This document shows positions 1 to 4,407 of a stretch of 5,189 nt of DNA, piece by piece. The notes below the pieces were generated by a model, which worked only from the letters and a program-made list of their open reading frames with translations, was not told where the DNA came from and ran no database searches. Positions within the stretch are counted from its first letter, which is position 1, and each line of letters begins with the position of its first letter. The translations under genes and the position numbers were made by a program. Origin of the DNA: an uncultured Verrucomicrobia subdivision 3 bacterium (GTDB lineage Bacteria; Verrucomicrobiota; Verrucomicrobiae; Limisphaerales; CAMLLE01); NCBI GenBank assembly GCA_946480555.1, contig CAMLLE010000286.1:1-5189 (forward strand), written 5' to 3'.

Positions 1-234
1 CTCGCCGCGCAGATGGCGCAGCTTCAGGAAAAGGCGGCGGGGCTGACGCTCAGCTGGGGGGTGACTCCCTTCGTGGTGCCGTTCGACCTGTTGAACCCGG
101 AGAACACCATTGAAGCCGCGTTGCCGATGCTGGTGGAGCAGGGACGATTGCACAAGGGCACGACCGTTGTGGTCATCGGCTCCATCGTAATCGGTGATCA
201 GATTGTCGATGCCGTGCAGATGCGGGTGGTCTGA
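1..234 (+). CDS. pyk: Pyruvate kinase, C-terminal fragment (5' end outside window)
   Basis: Open from the left edge in frame 1 to a TGA at 232-234, giving 77 residues of a protein that begins outside the window. The fragment matches the C-terminal (allosteric) domain of pyruvate kinase. It has the LSWGVTPFVVPF strand typical of 'WGV-P' in this family, then an amphipathic helix (ENTIEAALPMLVEQG), then a G-x-VVVIGS strand, ending in a short V-D-A-V-Q-M-R strand. Pyruvate kinase converts phosphoenolpyruvate and ADP to pyruvate and ATP in the cytoplasm, the last step of glycolysis. The catalytic barrel is not in view, so activity cannot be judged. The last part replaces the common G-x-T-N turn with IGDQIVDAV, as some bacterial branches appear to do. 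The next gene downstream on the same strand is another glycolytic enzyme, the aldolase. The assignment rests on a short piece of the protein. Confidence 0.83.
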   Translation, partial: LAAQMAQLQEKAAGLTLSWGVTPFVVPFDLLNPENTIEAALPMLVEQGRLHKGTTVVVIGSIVIGDQIVDAVQMRVV

Positions 235-253
235 CGGGAAGTTAAAAGAGCTC

Positions 254-290
254 AAGGCTGCGTTCAGTTCTCCTGATCACAGCCAGCCTT
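254..290 (+). terminator. Weak candidate terminator hairpin after pyk
   Basis: A perfect 7-bp inverted repeat, AAGGCTG (254-260) and CAGCCTT (284-290), lies 19 bases after the pyk stop. The loop is long (23 nt), and the only T-rich stretch (TTTTAT, about 301-306) is 10 bases further on, so this is not a canonical intrinsic terminator. It could end or attenuate pyk transcription before fba, or be chance. Confidence 0.25.
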
Positions 291-304
291 CATGGGCAGA
301 TTTT

Positions 305-335
305 ATCTTCCTTTCGAATTGAAGATTCTTATATT
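305..335 (+). promoter_or_regulatory. Candidate fba promoter (-10) with overlapping palindrome
   Basis: TATATT at 330-335 matches the sigma-70 -10 consensus at five of six positions and would place the transcript start near 342, about 40 bases before the fba ATG. No good -35 is visible at the right distance (around 307-313). That space is instead filled by a two-fold symmetric element: ATCTTC (305-310), a central TTCGAA (313-318) and GAAGAT (321-326), with only the two 2-base linkers breaking symmetry. A palindrome in the -35 position abutting the -10 is the usual layout of a dimeric regulator's operator, or of an activator-dependent promoter. The promoter reading is an inference; the symmetry is directly visible. 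Confidence 0.38.
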
Positions 336-340
336 AACCC

Positions 341-360
341 GGCTGCGGCTCGCCGCGGTC
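341..360 (+). promoter_or_regulatory. Leader hairpin upstream of fba
   Basis: Bases 341-348 (GGCTGCGG) pair with 353-360 (CCGCGGTC) around a CTCG loop: six Watson-Crick or wobble pairs closed by GC pairs, eight in total with two G-U. If transcription starts near 342, this hairpin forms the very 5' end of the fba mRNA. It could protect the transcript or tune translation. No run of T follows, so it is not a terminator. Confidence 0.38.
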
Positions 361-381
361 CACTGAACTCGAAATTGAATT

Positions 382-1344
382 ATGCCACTGACACATACGA
401 AAGACTTGTTCGCCAAGGCGCTGAAAGGCAAATACGCGCTGGGTGCGTTCAACGTCAACAACATGGAACTCATCCAGGCGATCGTTGAAGCCTGCGAAGA
501 GGAAAAGGCGCCGCTGATCCTGCAGATCTCCAAAGGTGCCCGCAGCTACGCCAATCCGGTGTACCTCAAGAAGCTCATCGAAGCCGCTGTCAGCCTTTCC
601 AATGTCCCGATCGCCATTCATCTGGACCATGGCGACACGTTCGAGCTTTGCAAAGAATGCATCGACGAAGGCTTCACCAGCGTCATGATCGACGCTTCGC
701 ACGAGCCGTTCGAAAAGAACGCCGAAATCACCCGCAAAGTGGTGGAATACGCGCATAAGCATAACTGCTCCGTTGAATCCGAACTCGGCCACCTCGTGGG
801 CGCACAGTTCGATGAAGGCGAAGAAGGCGGCGCTCATTCCACCAGCGGCCATTACACGAATCCCGAAGAAGCAGTGCAATTCGTCAAAGCCACCGGTTGC
901 GATTCGCTTGCAGTCGCCATCGGCAACAGCCATGGCGCCTACAAATTCAAAGGCACCCAGCATCTCGACCTCGAGCGCCTCAAGCTGATCAAGAAGGCGT
1001 TGATGGACGCAGGCATGGGCGATTACCCGCTCGTCTTGCACGGAGCCTCCAGCGTGCCGCAGCACCTCGTCGCTGAAGTGAACAAGTATGGCGGAACGAT
1101 GCCGGATGCCCAAGGCGTGCCGGAAGCCGACATCGAAGTCGCGCGCCGCGTGGGTTGCACGAAGGTGAACATCGATACCGACCTTCGCATCGCCATGACG
1201 GCTGGCATCCGCAAAGTCTTCGCGGAAAACCCGAAGGAATTTGATCCGCGCAAATATCTCGGACCTGCCCGCAAGGCCGTGAAAGACCTCGTTCGTCACA
1301 AGGTCAAAAACGTCCTTTGCTGCGCCGGCCACGCTTTCGATTAA
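382..1344 (+). CDS. fba: Class II fructose-1,6-bisphosphate aldolase
   Basis: Encodes 320 residues. Class II aldolases are zinc-dependent cytoplasmic enzymes that reversibly split fructose-1,6-bisphosphate into dihydroxyacetone phosphate and glyceraldehyde-3-phosphate, serving glycolysis, gluconeogenesis and related sugar-phosphate pathways. Family motifs appear in order: GAFNVNN (residues 21-27); HLDHGD (80-85), supplying catalytic Asp82 and zinc ligand His83; VESELG (131-136); the Y-T-N-P-E-E-A segment (158-164); NSHGAYK (182-188) with His184 as zinc ligand; VLHGASSVP (218-226) with His220 as zinc ligand; and VNIDTD (262-267) for phosphate binding. The IDTD and SHGAYK motifs plus the long loop containing YGGTMPDAQGVP (236-247) resemble the class IIB/Calvin-type branch more than the shorter gut-bacterial type. 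Length is slightly below the roughly 340-350 residues of many class IIB enzymes, but all catalytic residues are present. The ATG at 382 has no Shine-Dalgarno in front. Pyruvate kinase lies upstream and a strong terminator follows 17 bases after the stop. Identification is firm; the exact subclass is less so. Confidence 0.96.
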   Translation: MPLTHTKDLFAKALKGKYALGAFNVNNMELIQAIVEACEEEKAPLILQISKGARSYANPVYLKKLIEAAVSLSNVPIAIHLDHGDTFELCKECIDEGFTSVMIDASHEPFEKNAEITRKVVEYAHKHNCSVESELGHLVGAQFDEGEEGGAHSTSGHYTNPEEAVQFVKATGCDSLAVAIGNSHGAYKFKGTQHLDLERLKLIKKALMDAGMGDYPLVLHGASSVPQHLVAEVNKYGGTMPDAQGVPEADIEVARRVGCTKVNIDTDLRIAMTAGIRKVFAENPKEFDPRKYLGPARKAVKDLVRHKVKNVLCCAGHAFD

Positions 1345-1361
1345 GCGAGCCCGGTTTCCAG

Positions 1362-1399
1362 AACGGCGGTGGCGAACTTCGTCACCGCCGTTTTCTTTT
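1362..1399 (+). terminator. Intrinsic terminator of fba
   Basis: AACGGCGGTG (1362-1371) pairs perfectly with CACCGCCGTT (1383-1392). The stem extends through a G-U and a C-G pair to a small loop around 1374-1380, and is followed by TTCTTTT. It begins 17 bases after the fba stop codon. A GC-rich stem plus a U tract is a textbook Rho-independent terminator. Confidence 0.92.
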
Positions 1400-1608
1400 C
1401 CGTCCCAAAAGAGGTGACGGGTTGCTGAATGTTGAACCGGCTGCCTCCGATTCAACGCAAAGGCGCAAATCGCCCTTGGGTTCGACTGAATCCCGAGCCC
1501 ATGCTTAGCCGCTCACCAACGCGAATGAAGTGGACCCTCAGGTCGCGGGCTTTGAGGGCGCTGCAGCCCGGCGTCTCTGCTTCGTTGCGTTATTTCCTGC
1601 CTCGCAGC
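1400..1608. other. Non-coding convergent gap between fba and recA terminators
   Basis: I find no convincing gene here. Reading frames that cross it are short and lack recognisable domains. Two structured elements stand out. One is the inverted repeat GTTGAA (1431-1436) / TTCAAC (1451-1456), with an inner CGG/CCG (1438-1440, 1447-1449), which makes a simple hairpin without a T tract. The other is the interleaved pair of stems at 1535-1570, described separately. Because it lies beyond the terminators of both flanking genes, transcription through this segment would need its own promoter or read-through. It may be a dispersed intergenic repeat, a small RNA, or relic sequence. Confidence 0.5.
1535..1570. 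other. Interleaved inverted repeats with H-type pseudoknot geometry
   Basis: Two perfect 6-bp stems interlock. Stem 1 is CCCTCA (1535-1540) with TGAGGG (1553-1558). Stem 2 is CGGGCT (1546-1551) with AGCCCG (1565-1570). Connecting loops are 5, 1 and 6 bases, which suits an H-type RNA pseudoknot; alternatively the stems are two mutually exclusive hairpins. Either strand could form it. Function is unknown, and such arrangements can arise by chance in GC-rich DNA. Confidence 0.4.
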
Positions 1609-1648
1609 AATAAGAAAGCTCACCGGGAGCTTGTCCTCGGTGCGCTTT
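1609..1648 (-). terminator. Intrinsic terminator of recA
   Basis: Read on the minus strand, AAAGC (1648-1644), CACCG (1642-1638) and GGA pair with TCC, CGGTG (1625-1621) and GCTTT (1619-1615) around a 5-base loop. There is one internal mismatch and one bulged base. The stem runs straight into TTTCTTATT (1617-1609). It starts 41 bases after the recA stop. Stem length plus T-rich tail support an intrinsic terminator for recA. On the plus strand the tail is poor, so it is mainly one-directional. Confidence 0.75.
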
Positions 1649-1688
1649 AAAATTCCATTGAGCTTCGGCTCGATTGAGCTTGGCCGAA

Positions 1689-2759
1689 TCATGCAGCGGC
1701 GGCAGTGGTGCCATTGCGCTTGGCCATGATCGCTTCCACGATCCGCTTCGCGATCTCCGGCTTTTCGACCAGCGCCTTCTGCGCAGCGTCTTTGCCCTGG
1801 CCGATGAGTTCGCCGCTGAATTGCAGCCACGCGCCCTTCTTTTCTACCACACCCATTTCAATGCCGGTCTCGAGAATGCTGCCTTCCTTGTTGATGCCGT
1901 GGTTGTAAATGATGTCGAACTCAGCTTCCGCGAACGGCGGCGCCACCTTGTTCTTCACCACCTTCACCTTCACATGATTCCCAATCGCGTTGCCGGCGGC
2001 GTCCTTCAACGTGTCCTTGCGGCGAATATCGATGCGCACGCTGGCGTAGAACTTCAGCGCCTTGCCGCCCGGCGTGGTTTCCGGATTGCCGAACATCACG
2101 CCGACCTTCTCGCGCAATTGATTGGTAAACACGCAGGTCGTCTTGGACTTGTTCAGGATGGCGGTCAGTTTGCGCAGCGCCTGGCTCATCAACCGCGCCT
2201 GCATGCCCATCGTCGCCATGCCCATTTCACCTTCCAGTTCCGCTTTCGGGACCAGCGCGGCGACGGAGTCCACCACGATTACGTCCAAGGCATTCGAGCG
2301 GGCAAGCGTTTCGCAGATCGTAAGCGCTTCTTCACCGCTATCCGGCTGTGAAACCAGCAAGTCGTCCAGATTCACACCCAACTTCTTTGCATAAGCGGGA
2401 TCCAACGCGTGTTCCGCATCAATGAATGCCGCAAGGCCCCCGGCCTTTTGGGCGTTGGCGATGACGTGCAGCATCAGCGTTGTCTTGCCGGACGATTCCG
2501 GGCCAAAAATTTCAATGACTCGCCCGCGCGGAACACCACCAACGCCGAGGGCCAGATCCACAGCCAGCGCGCCGGTGGGAATCACTTCGATCTGGCGCTG
2601 CGCATGAGCATCGCCCAGCCGCATAATGCTGCCCTCGCCATACGCTTTGGTGATTGTGGAAATGGCTGCATCCAGATCCCGCTGGCGGGTGGCGTTGACT
2701 TTGGCGGCTTCGGTTGATTTGGATTCAGCTACAGGTTTATCGGCGGCTTTAGGCGGCAT
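1689..2759 (-). CDS. recA: RecA recombinase
   Basis: Encodes 356 residues. RecA polymerises on single-stranded DNA in an ATP-dependent way, drives homologous pairing and strand exchange, and triggers LexA self-cleavage in the SOS response. Visible motifs: G-S-I-M-R-L-G-D (43-50); Walker A GPESSGKT (86-93); DAEHALDP (114-121) with catalytic Glu116; Walker B with [10 protein letters not shown] (160-169); loop L1 (about 176-189); TNQLREK (212-218) with the ATP-sensing Gln214; loop L2 through [12 protein letters not shown] (221-232); and the interface lysines in VKNK (268-271). Compared with E. coli RecA it carries about 18 extra N-terminal residues rich in Lys, Ala and Ser. There is no in-frame alternative start nearby, since the valine at residue 21 is GTC. 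Two oddities: L1 reads GEMGMATMG where most RecAs have G-D-S-H/K, and the C-terminus ends in a neutral alanine stretch rather than an acidic tail. No Shine-Dalgarno precedes the ATG. It is transcribed convergently to fba with its own terminator, and probably as a single gene. Confidence 0.97.
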   Translation of the reverse strand: MPPKAADKPVAESKSTEAAKVNATRQRDLDAAISTITKAYGEGSIMRLGDAHAQRQIEVIPTGALAVDLALGVGGVPRGRVIEIFGPESSGKTTLMLHVIANAQKAGGLAAFIDAEHALDPAYAKKLGVNLDDLLVSQPDSGEEALTICETLARSNALDVIVVDSVAALVPKAELEGEMGMATMGMQARLMSQALRKLTAILNKSKTTCVFTNQLREKVGVMFGNPETTPGGKALKFYASVRIDIRRKDTLKDAAGNAIGNHVKVKVVKNKVAPPFAEAEFDIIYNHGINKEGSILETGIEMGVVEKKGAWLQFSGELIGQGKDAAQKALVEKPEIAKRIVEAIMAKRNGTTAAAA

Positions 2760-2784
2760 ATTGGGTAAATGGATTTAAGAGTTC

Positions 2785-2802
2785 CCCGGCAAAAAAACCG
2801 GG
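2785..2802 (-). promoter_or_regulatory. Leader hairpin of recA mRNA
   Basis: CCCGG and CCGGG (2785-2789 and 2798-2802) pair around an 8-base loop that reads as seven T then G on the recA strand. The hairpin coincides with the predicted transcript start near 2800, so it would cap the 5' end of the recA mRNA. The T run sits in the loop and not after the stem, so terminator activity is unlikely in this direction. Confidence 0.4.
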
Positions 2803-2806
2803 CTTC

Positions 2807-2835
2807 ACACTAGGAAGTTCCCCACGCTTCGTCAA
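2807..2835 (-). promoter_or_regulatory. Candidate sigma-70 promoter of recA
   Basis: On the minus strand, TTGACG (2835-2830, five of six matches to the -35 consensus) is followed after exactly 17 bases by TAGTGT (2812-2807, a weak -10). The predicted start is near 2800, giving a leader of about 40 bases. The spacer contains the 9-base palindrome GGAAGTTCC (2813-2821), a possible operator. No TGTTC-N4-GAACA site, which I recall as the LexA motif reported for Verrucomicrobia, and no E. coli-type CTGT-N8-ACAG is seen here. Confidence 0.5.
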
Positions 2836-2995
2836 CGCGACGGAATCTTTGTCGGCGAAAAATTTCGTTCCAGATCGGCAAAGCAATGCTGCGACAACCT
2901 GATTGAGCGGTAAAATCGCTTGCACCGGATTTGTTTGTTGATTAGGTTTCGCGGCGCTTTTTGTCCGGCAAATCTTTCTCGGATGAGAAGCTCGT
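2836..2995. other. Divergent intergenic region between recA and tRNA-Lys
   Basis: No gene is seen. This stretch holds the far upstream region of recA and the upstream region of the tRNA gene. A near-palindrome CGAAAAATTTCG (2856-2867) and a short hairpin AGCG/CGCT (2906-2909, 2917-2920) around GTAAAAT are present. A convincing tRNA promoter could not be assigned; TAAAAT at 2911-2916 resembles a -10 but is about 80 bases from the tRNA. Confidence 0.4.
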
Positions 2996-3071
2996 GGGTT
3001 GGTAGCTCAGTTGGTAGAGCAGTGCCCTTTTAAGGCATTGGTCCAGGGTTCGAGTCCCTGCCAACCCACCA
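2996..3071 (+). tRNA. tRNA-Lys (anticodon TTT), CCA encoded
   Basis: A full cloverleaf can be read. The acceptor stem GGGTTGG (2996-3002) pairs with CCAACCC (3061-3067), followed by discriminator A and encoded CCA (3069-3071). The D arm is GCTC/GAGC with AGTTGGTA between. The anticodon stem GTGCC/GGCAT encloses loop CTTTTAA, so the anticodon is TTT (lysine). The variable loop is TGGTC, and the T arm CAGGG/CCCTG encloses TTCGAGT. Length is 76 bases including CCA. It decodes AAA and, by wobble, AAG. All stems pair perfectly apart from one G-T at the top of the anticodon stem. Confidence 0.98.
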
Positions 3072-3327
3072 CTTCTCATTGGGTTCGCGTATTCCGATTT
3101 TCTCGCGGACGCTTTCGCCTGCTGCGGTTTTTCTCAAATCACGTCATGTTTTCCGCGCGCATCGACAATTTCTCTGATCGTCGCGCATTCTTTCTTTTAA
3201 AGACGAGAGTGGTCGCGATATTGCTCAACCGTTTGCGCTCGAGTGAAATTTTACTTGAGATTTCAGGGCCGCGGGAGTTGGATTCAGTCACTCCGGGCTT
3301 CTGGGCAATAAGACTCAAAAAAGCGTT
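3072..3327. other. Intergenic region, tRNA-Lys to membrane protein gene
   Basis: No gene is supported. An open frame crossing the tRNA (from 2999) is only translated tRNA plus spacer. T-rich stretches (for example 3126-3130) follow the tRNA, but no good stem precedes them. Notable elements are TCTTTTAAAGA (3193-3203, a 5-bp palindrome), the 22-bp palindrome at 3238-3259, and a GGAGT/ACTCC inverted repeat (3274-3278, 3290-3294). Confidence 0.5.
3238..3259. promoter_or_regulatory. Near-perfect 22-bp palindrome, candidate operator
   Basis: The left half CTCGAGTGAAA (3238-3248) and right half TTTTACTTGAG (3249-3259) are reverse complements at nine of eleven positions, and the two exceptions are G-T. 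There is no spacer, which favours a DNA operator for a dimeric protein over an RNA hairpin. It lies 68 bases before the ATG of the membrane protein gene at 3328. It overlaps TGAAAT (3244-3249), a possible -10 located 17 bases after TTGCTC (3221-3226); that promoter guess is weak. Confidence 0.45.
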
Positions 3328-3894
3328 ATGTTGGACCTTATTCGTTTTTTCTTTCGTGAACCGGCATTGGCTGGAGCTGTTCTTGTGTGTCTCGTCCTCG
3401 TCGTCGGCTTGATTGTCAGCGACTGGGCAGAAAAGCGCAGGATGCGCGAATTGCTGCGCGCCAAGGAAGCCGCGCGGCAAGCCTTGCGCAACAATCGGTC
3501 TGCTCCCGGCCCGCAGTTGGTCACGCCCGCCAAGCCGGCTTTTCGCATCTTCCGCTGGGAGTTCGCCGCTTTATCCATTCTTGTGGCGGCGTTTGTTTAT
3601 TCGTCCATTCGCAGCAAACAGGAGGTGAAGGCGCACGAAGAAAAGGTTCCGGCCGAAGCGCAGGCGGCAAAAGCTGCCGAAGTGGCGGTCGCAAAACAGA
3701 TTCCTGCTGCGATTCCTGCTGCGGCTCCGAAGCCAGCGGTCGCTTCCAATGGCGGTTCCGTAAATCCCGACGCACTCTTTCAATTCGACACCCGCTCCGA
3801 TTTCGGAGACACCCCGCGCGACATCCTTGCCCCGGGACCCGCCGCTGGCGGATCCGGCCTCCAGGACAATCGCGCAAAGTTCGGGCTGAGGTAA
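3328..3894 (+). CDS. Uncharacterised two-helix membrane protein
   Basis: Encodes 188 residues; I do not recognise the family. Two hydrophobic segments are clear: residues about 12-31 (ALAGAVLVCLVLVVGLIV) and 77-92 (around FAALSILVAAFVYSSI). Between them lies a basic stretch (EKRRMRELLRAK) that should stay in the cytoplasm by the positive-inside rule. This would put the N-terminus and the long C-terminal part outside the membrane. After the second helix comes a Lys/Glu/Ala-rich then Ala/Pro-rich low-complexity region (about 96-140), including an exact IPAA-IPAA repeat. It ends with a more ordered-looking tail, NPDALFQFDTRSDFGDTP, then a Gly/Pro-rich end. The ATG at 3328 follows an A-rich leader with no Shine-Dalgarno. 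Other frames through this stretch are open but Arg/Ser-rich and lack sensible segments; the two membrane helices and balanced composition favour this one. The zinc-ribbon gene follows 59 bases later on the same strand and may be co-transcribed. It could be an envelope anchor or adaptor, but no function can be assigned. Confidence 0.66.
   Translation: MLDLIRFFFREPALAGAVLVCLVLVVGLIVSDWAEKRRMRELLRAKEAARQALRNNRSAPGPQLVTPAKPAFRIFRWEFAALSILVAAFVYSSIRSKQEVKAHEEKVPAEAQAAKAAEVAVAKQIPAAIPAAAPKPAVASNGGSVNPDALFQFDTRSDFGDTPRDILAPGPAAGGSGLQDNRAKFGLR
3699..3722 (+). repeat. Perfect 12-bp tandem duplication within the membrane protein gene
   Basis: GATTCCTGCTGC occurs twice back to back (3699-3710, 3711-3722). 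The unit length is a multiple of three, so it adds IPAA-type residues to the Ala/Pro-rich linker without shifting the frame. This looks like a slippage-prone, length-tolerant linker. Confidence 0.9.
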
Positions 3895-3933
3895 TTCCTC
3901 CTTGAACCTGGCCGGTCCGCGTTGGATAAAAAG

Positions 3934-3951
3934 GTGACCTTGCGAGGTCAC
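3934..3951 (+). promoter_or_regulatory. Hairpin masking the ribosome binding site of the zinc-ribbon gene
   Basis: GTGACCT (3934-3940) pairs perfectly with AGGTCAC (3945-3951) around TGCG, a member of the stable UNCG tetraloop class. The stem ends two bases before the ATG at 3954. The only Shine-Dalgarno-like motif, GAGGT (3944-3948), lies in the loop edge and 3' arm with a good 5-base spacing to the ATG, so the folded form would hide it. No T run follows, which argues against a terminator. Confidence 0.55.
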
Positions 3952-3953
3952 GC

Positions 3954-4352
3954 ATGGGGCGCTCATACCTGTTCGAATGTCCAAAATGCAGCTACAAATC
4001 CACCGTGTCAGGCGGTGCTGATGCCGGACTGGATTGCGCGGTGCAAACCGTGGTTTGCCGGGATTGCCGGAAGCTTTTGGACGCGATTGTTCGCTTGCGG
4101 GTGGTTCAGAACGGAAATCTGAAAGCCGCCCAAGGCAACCCCACCTCAAAATCAACTTTTCCGCCGCCCTTCGAACACGTGTTGCGACAATTGCCCCTGC
4201 CCACGTCGCAACCGTTTCATTGGGCCGACTTCCCGCTGCGTTGTCCGGTATCGGCAACTCACACAGTCGAGCGATGGAACGACCCCGGAAAATGTCCGAA
4301 GTGCGGAGCATTTTTGGAGAAGGGCGGCCTGCCTTTCCGAATCTGGGGATGA
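3954..4352 (+). CDS. Small protein with two putative zinc-binding clusters
   Basis: Encodes 132 residues; I do not recognise a named family. The N-terminus YLFECPKCSYKS looks like the start of a zinc ribbon: Cys9 and Cys12 pair with Cys35 and Cys38 (CRDC) to give a four-cysteine site, with an extra Cys28. A second possible site near the C-terminus uses Cys97 and/or His103 with Cys114 and Cys117 (CPKCG). The middle (about 55-95) is Pro/Ser/Thr-rich and probably a linker. There is no signal peptide or membrane segment, so it is likely cytoplasmic. The start is well fixed: a TAA in frame at 3927-3929 and only one ATG after it. Zinc ribbons of this kind serve nucleic-acid or protein binding, but no partner can be named. 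The membrane protein gene lies 59 bases upstream on the same strand. The DUF421 gene converges on its 3' end, leaving 53 bases between stop codons. Cysteine pairs conserved in CxxC form make a real gene likely. Confidence 0.8.
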   Translation: MGRSYLFECPKCSYKSTVSGGADAGLDCAVQTVVCRDCRKLLDAIVRLRVVQNGNLKAAQGNPTSKSTFPPPFEHVLRQLPLPTSQPFHWADFPLRCPVSATHTVERWNDPGKCPKCGAFLEKGGLPFRIWG

Positions 4353-4407
4353 ATCCGACCCGCCGGCACCCAGCCGCCGAGGCGCGTTTAAGTCGAGTGC
4401 CAGATTC
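4339..4407. repeat. Inverted repeat spanning the two convergent gene ends
   Basis: GAATCTGG (4339-4346) and CCAGATTC (4400-4407) are perfect 8-bp reverse complements. The left arm lies in the last codons of the zinc-ribbon gene and the right arm overlaps the stop codon of the DUF421 gene. Between them is a small CGGC/GCCG hairpin (4364-4367 region and following ACCCA loop). There is no T tract on either strand, so classical termination is not supported, though a 3'-end mRNA fold for both transcripts is possible. Confidence 0.4.

Noticed and set aside
334..1455. Long open frame (373 codons) on the minus strand over the aldolase gene
   Set aside because: It lies fully antisense to a clear fba, has Arg/Phe/His-rich composition and no recognisable domain; it is a by-product of the GC-rich codons of fba.
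1653..1675. GAGC-TTCG-GCTC hairpin just after the recA stop as terminator
   Set aside because: On the recA strand the stem gains a C-A mismatch and has no good T tract; the longer stem at 1615-1648 with TTTCTTATT is a better terminator.
1674..2351. Open frame of 225 codons on the plus strand inside recA
   Set aside because: Antisense to RecA, rich in His/Arg/Leu repeats, no domain; a shadow of recA.
2760..2995. LexA operator upstream of recA
   Set aside because: No TGTTC-N4-GAACA, CGAAC-N4-GTTCG or CTGT-N8-ACAG match was found on reading; only half-sites are present.
2999..3412. Open frame starting in the tRNA
   Set aside because: Its first part is the translated tRNA-Lys sequence and the rest is intergenic or overlaps the membrane protein gene in another frame.
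3387..3905. Alternative frame of 172 codons over the membrane protein gene
   Set aside because: Arg/Ser-rich composition without membrane or domain features; the 3328 frame has two clear hydrophobic helices and a more natural composition.
3571..4311. Minus-strand open frame of 246 codons across the membrane and zinc-ribbon genes
   Set aside because: It spans two genes and their spacer, has no recognisable motif, and conflicts with the CxxC pairs coded on the other strand.
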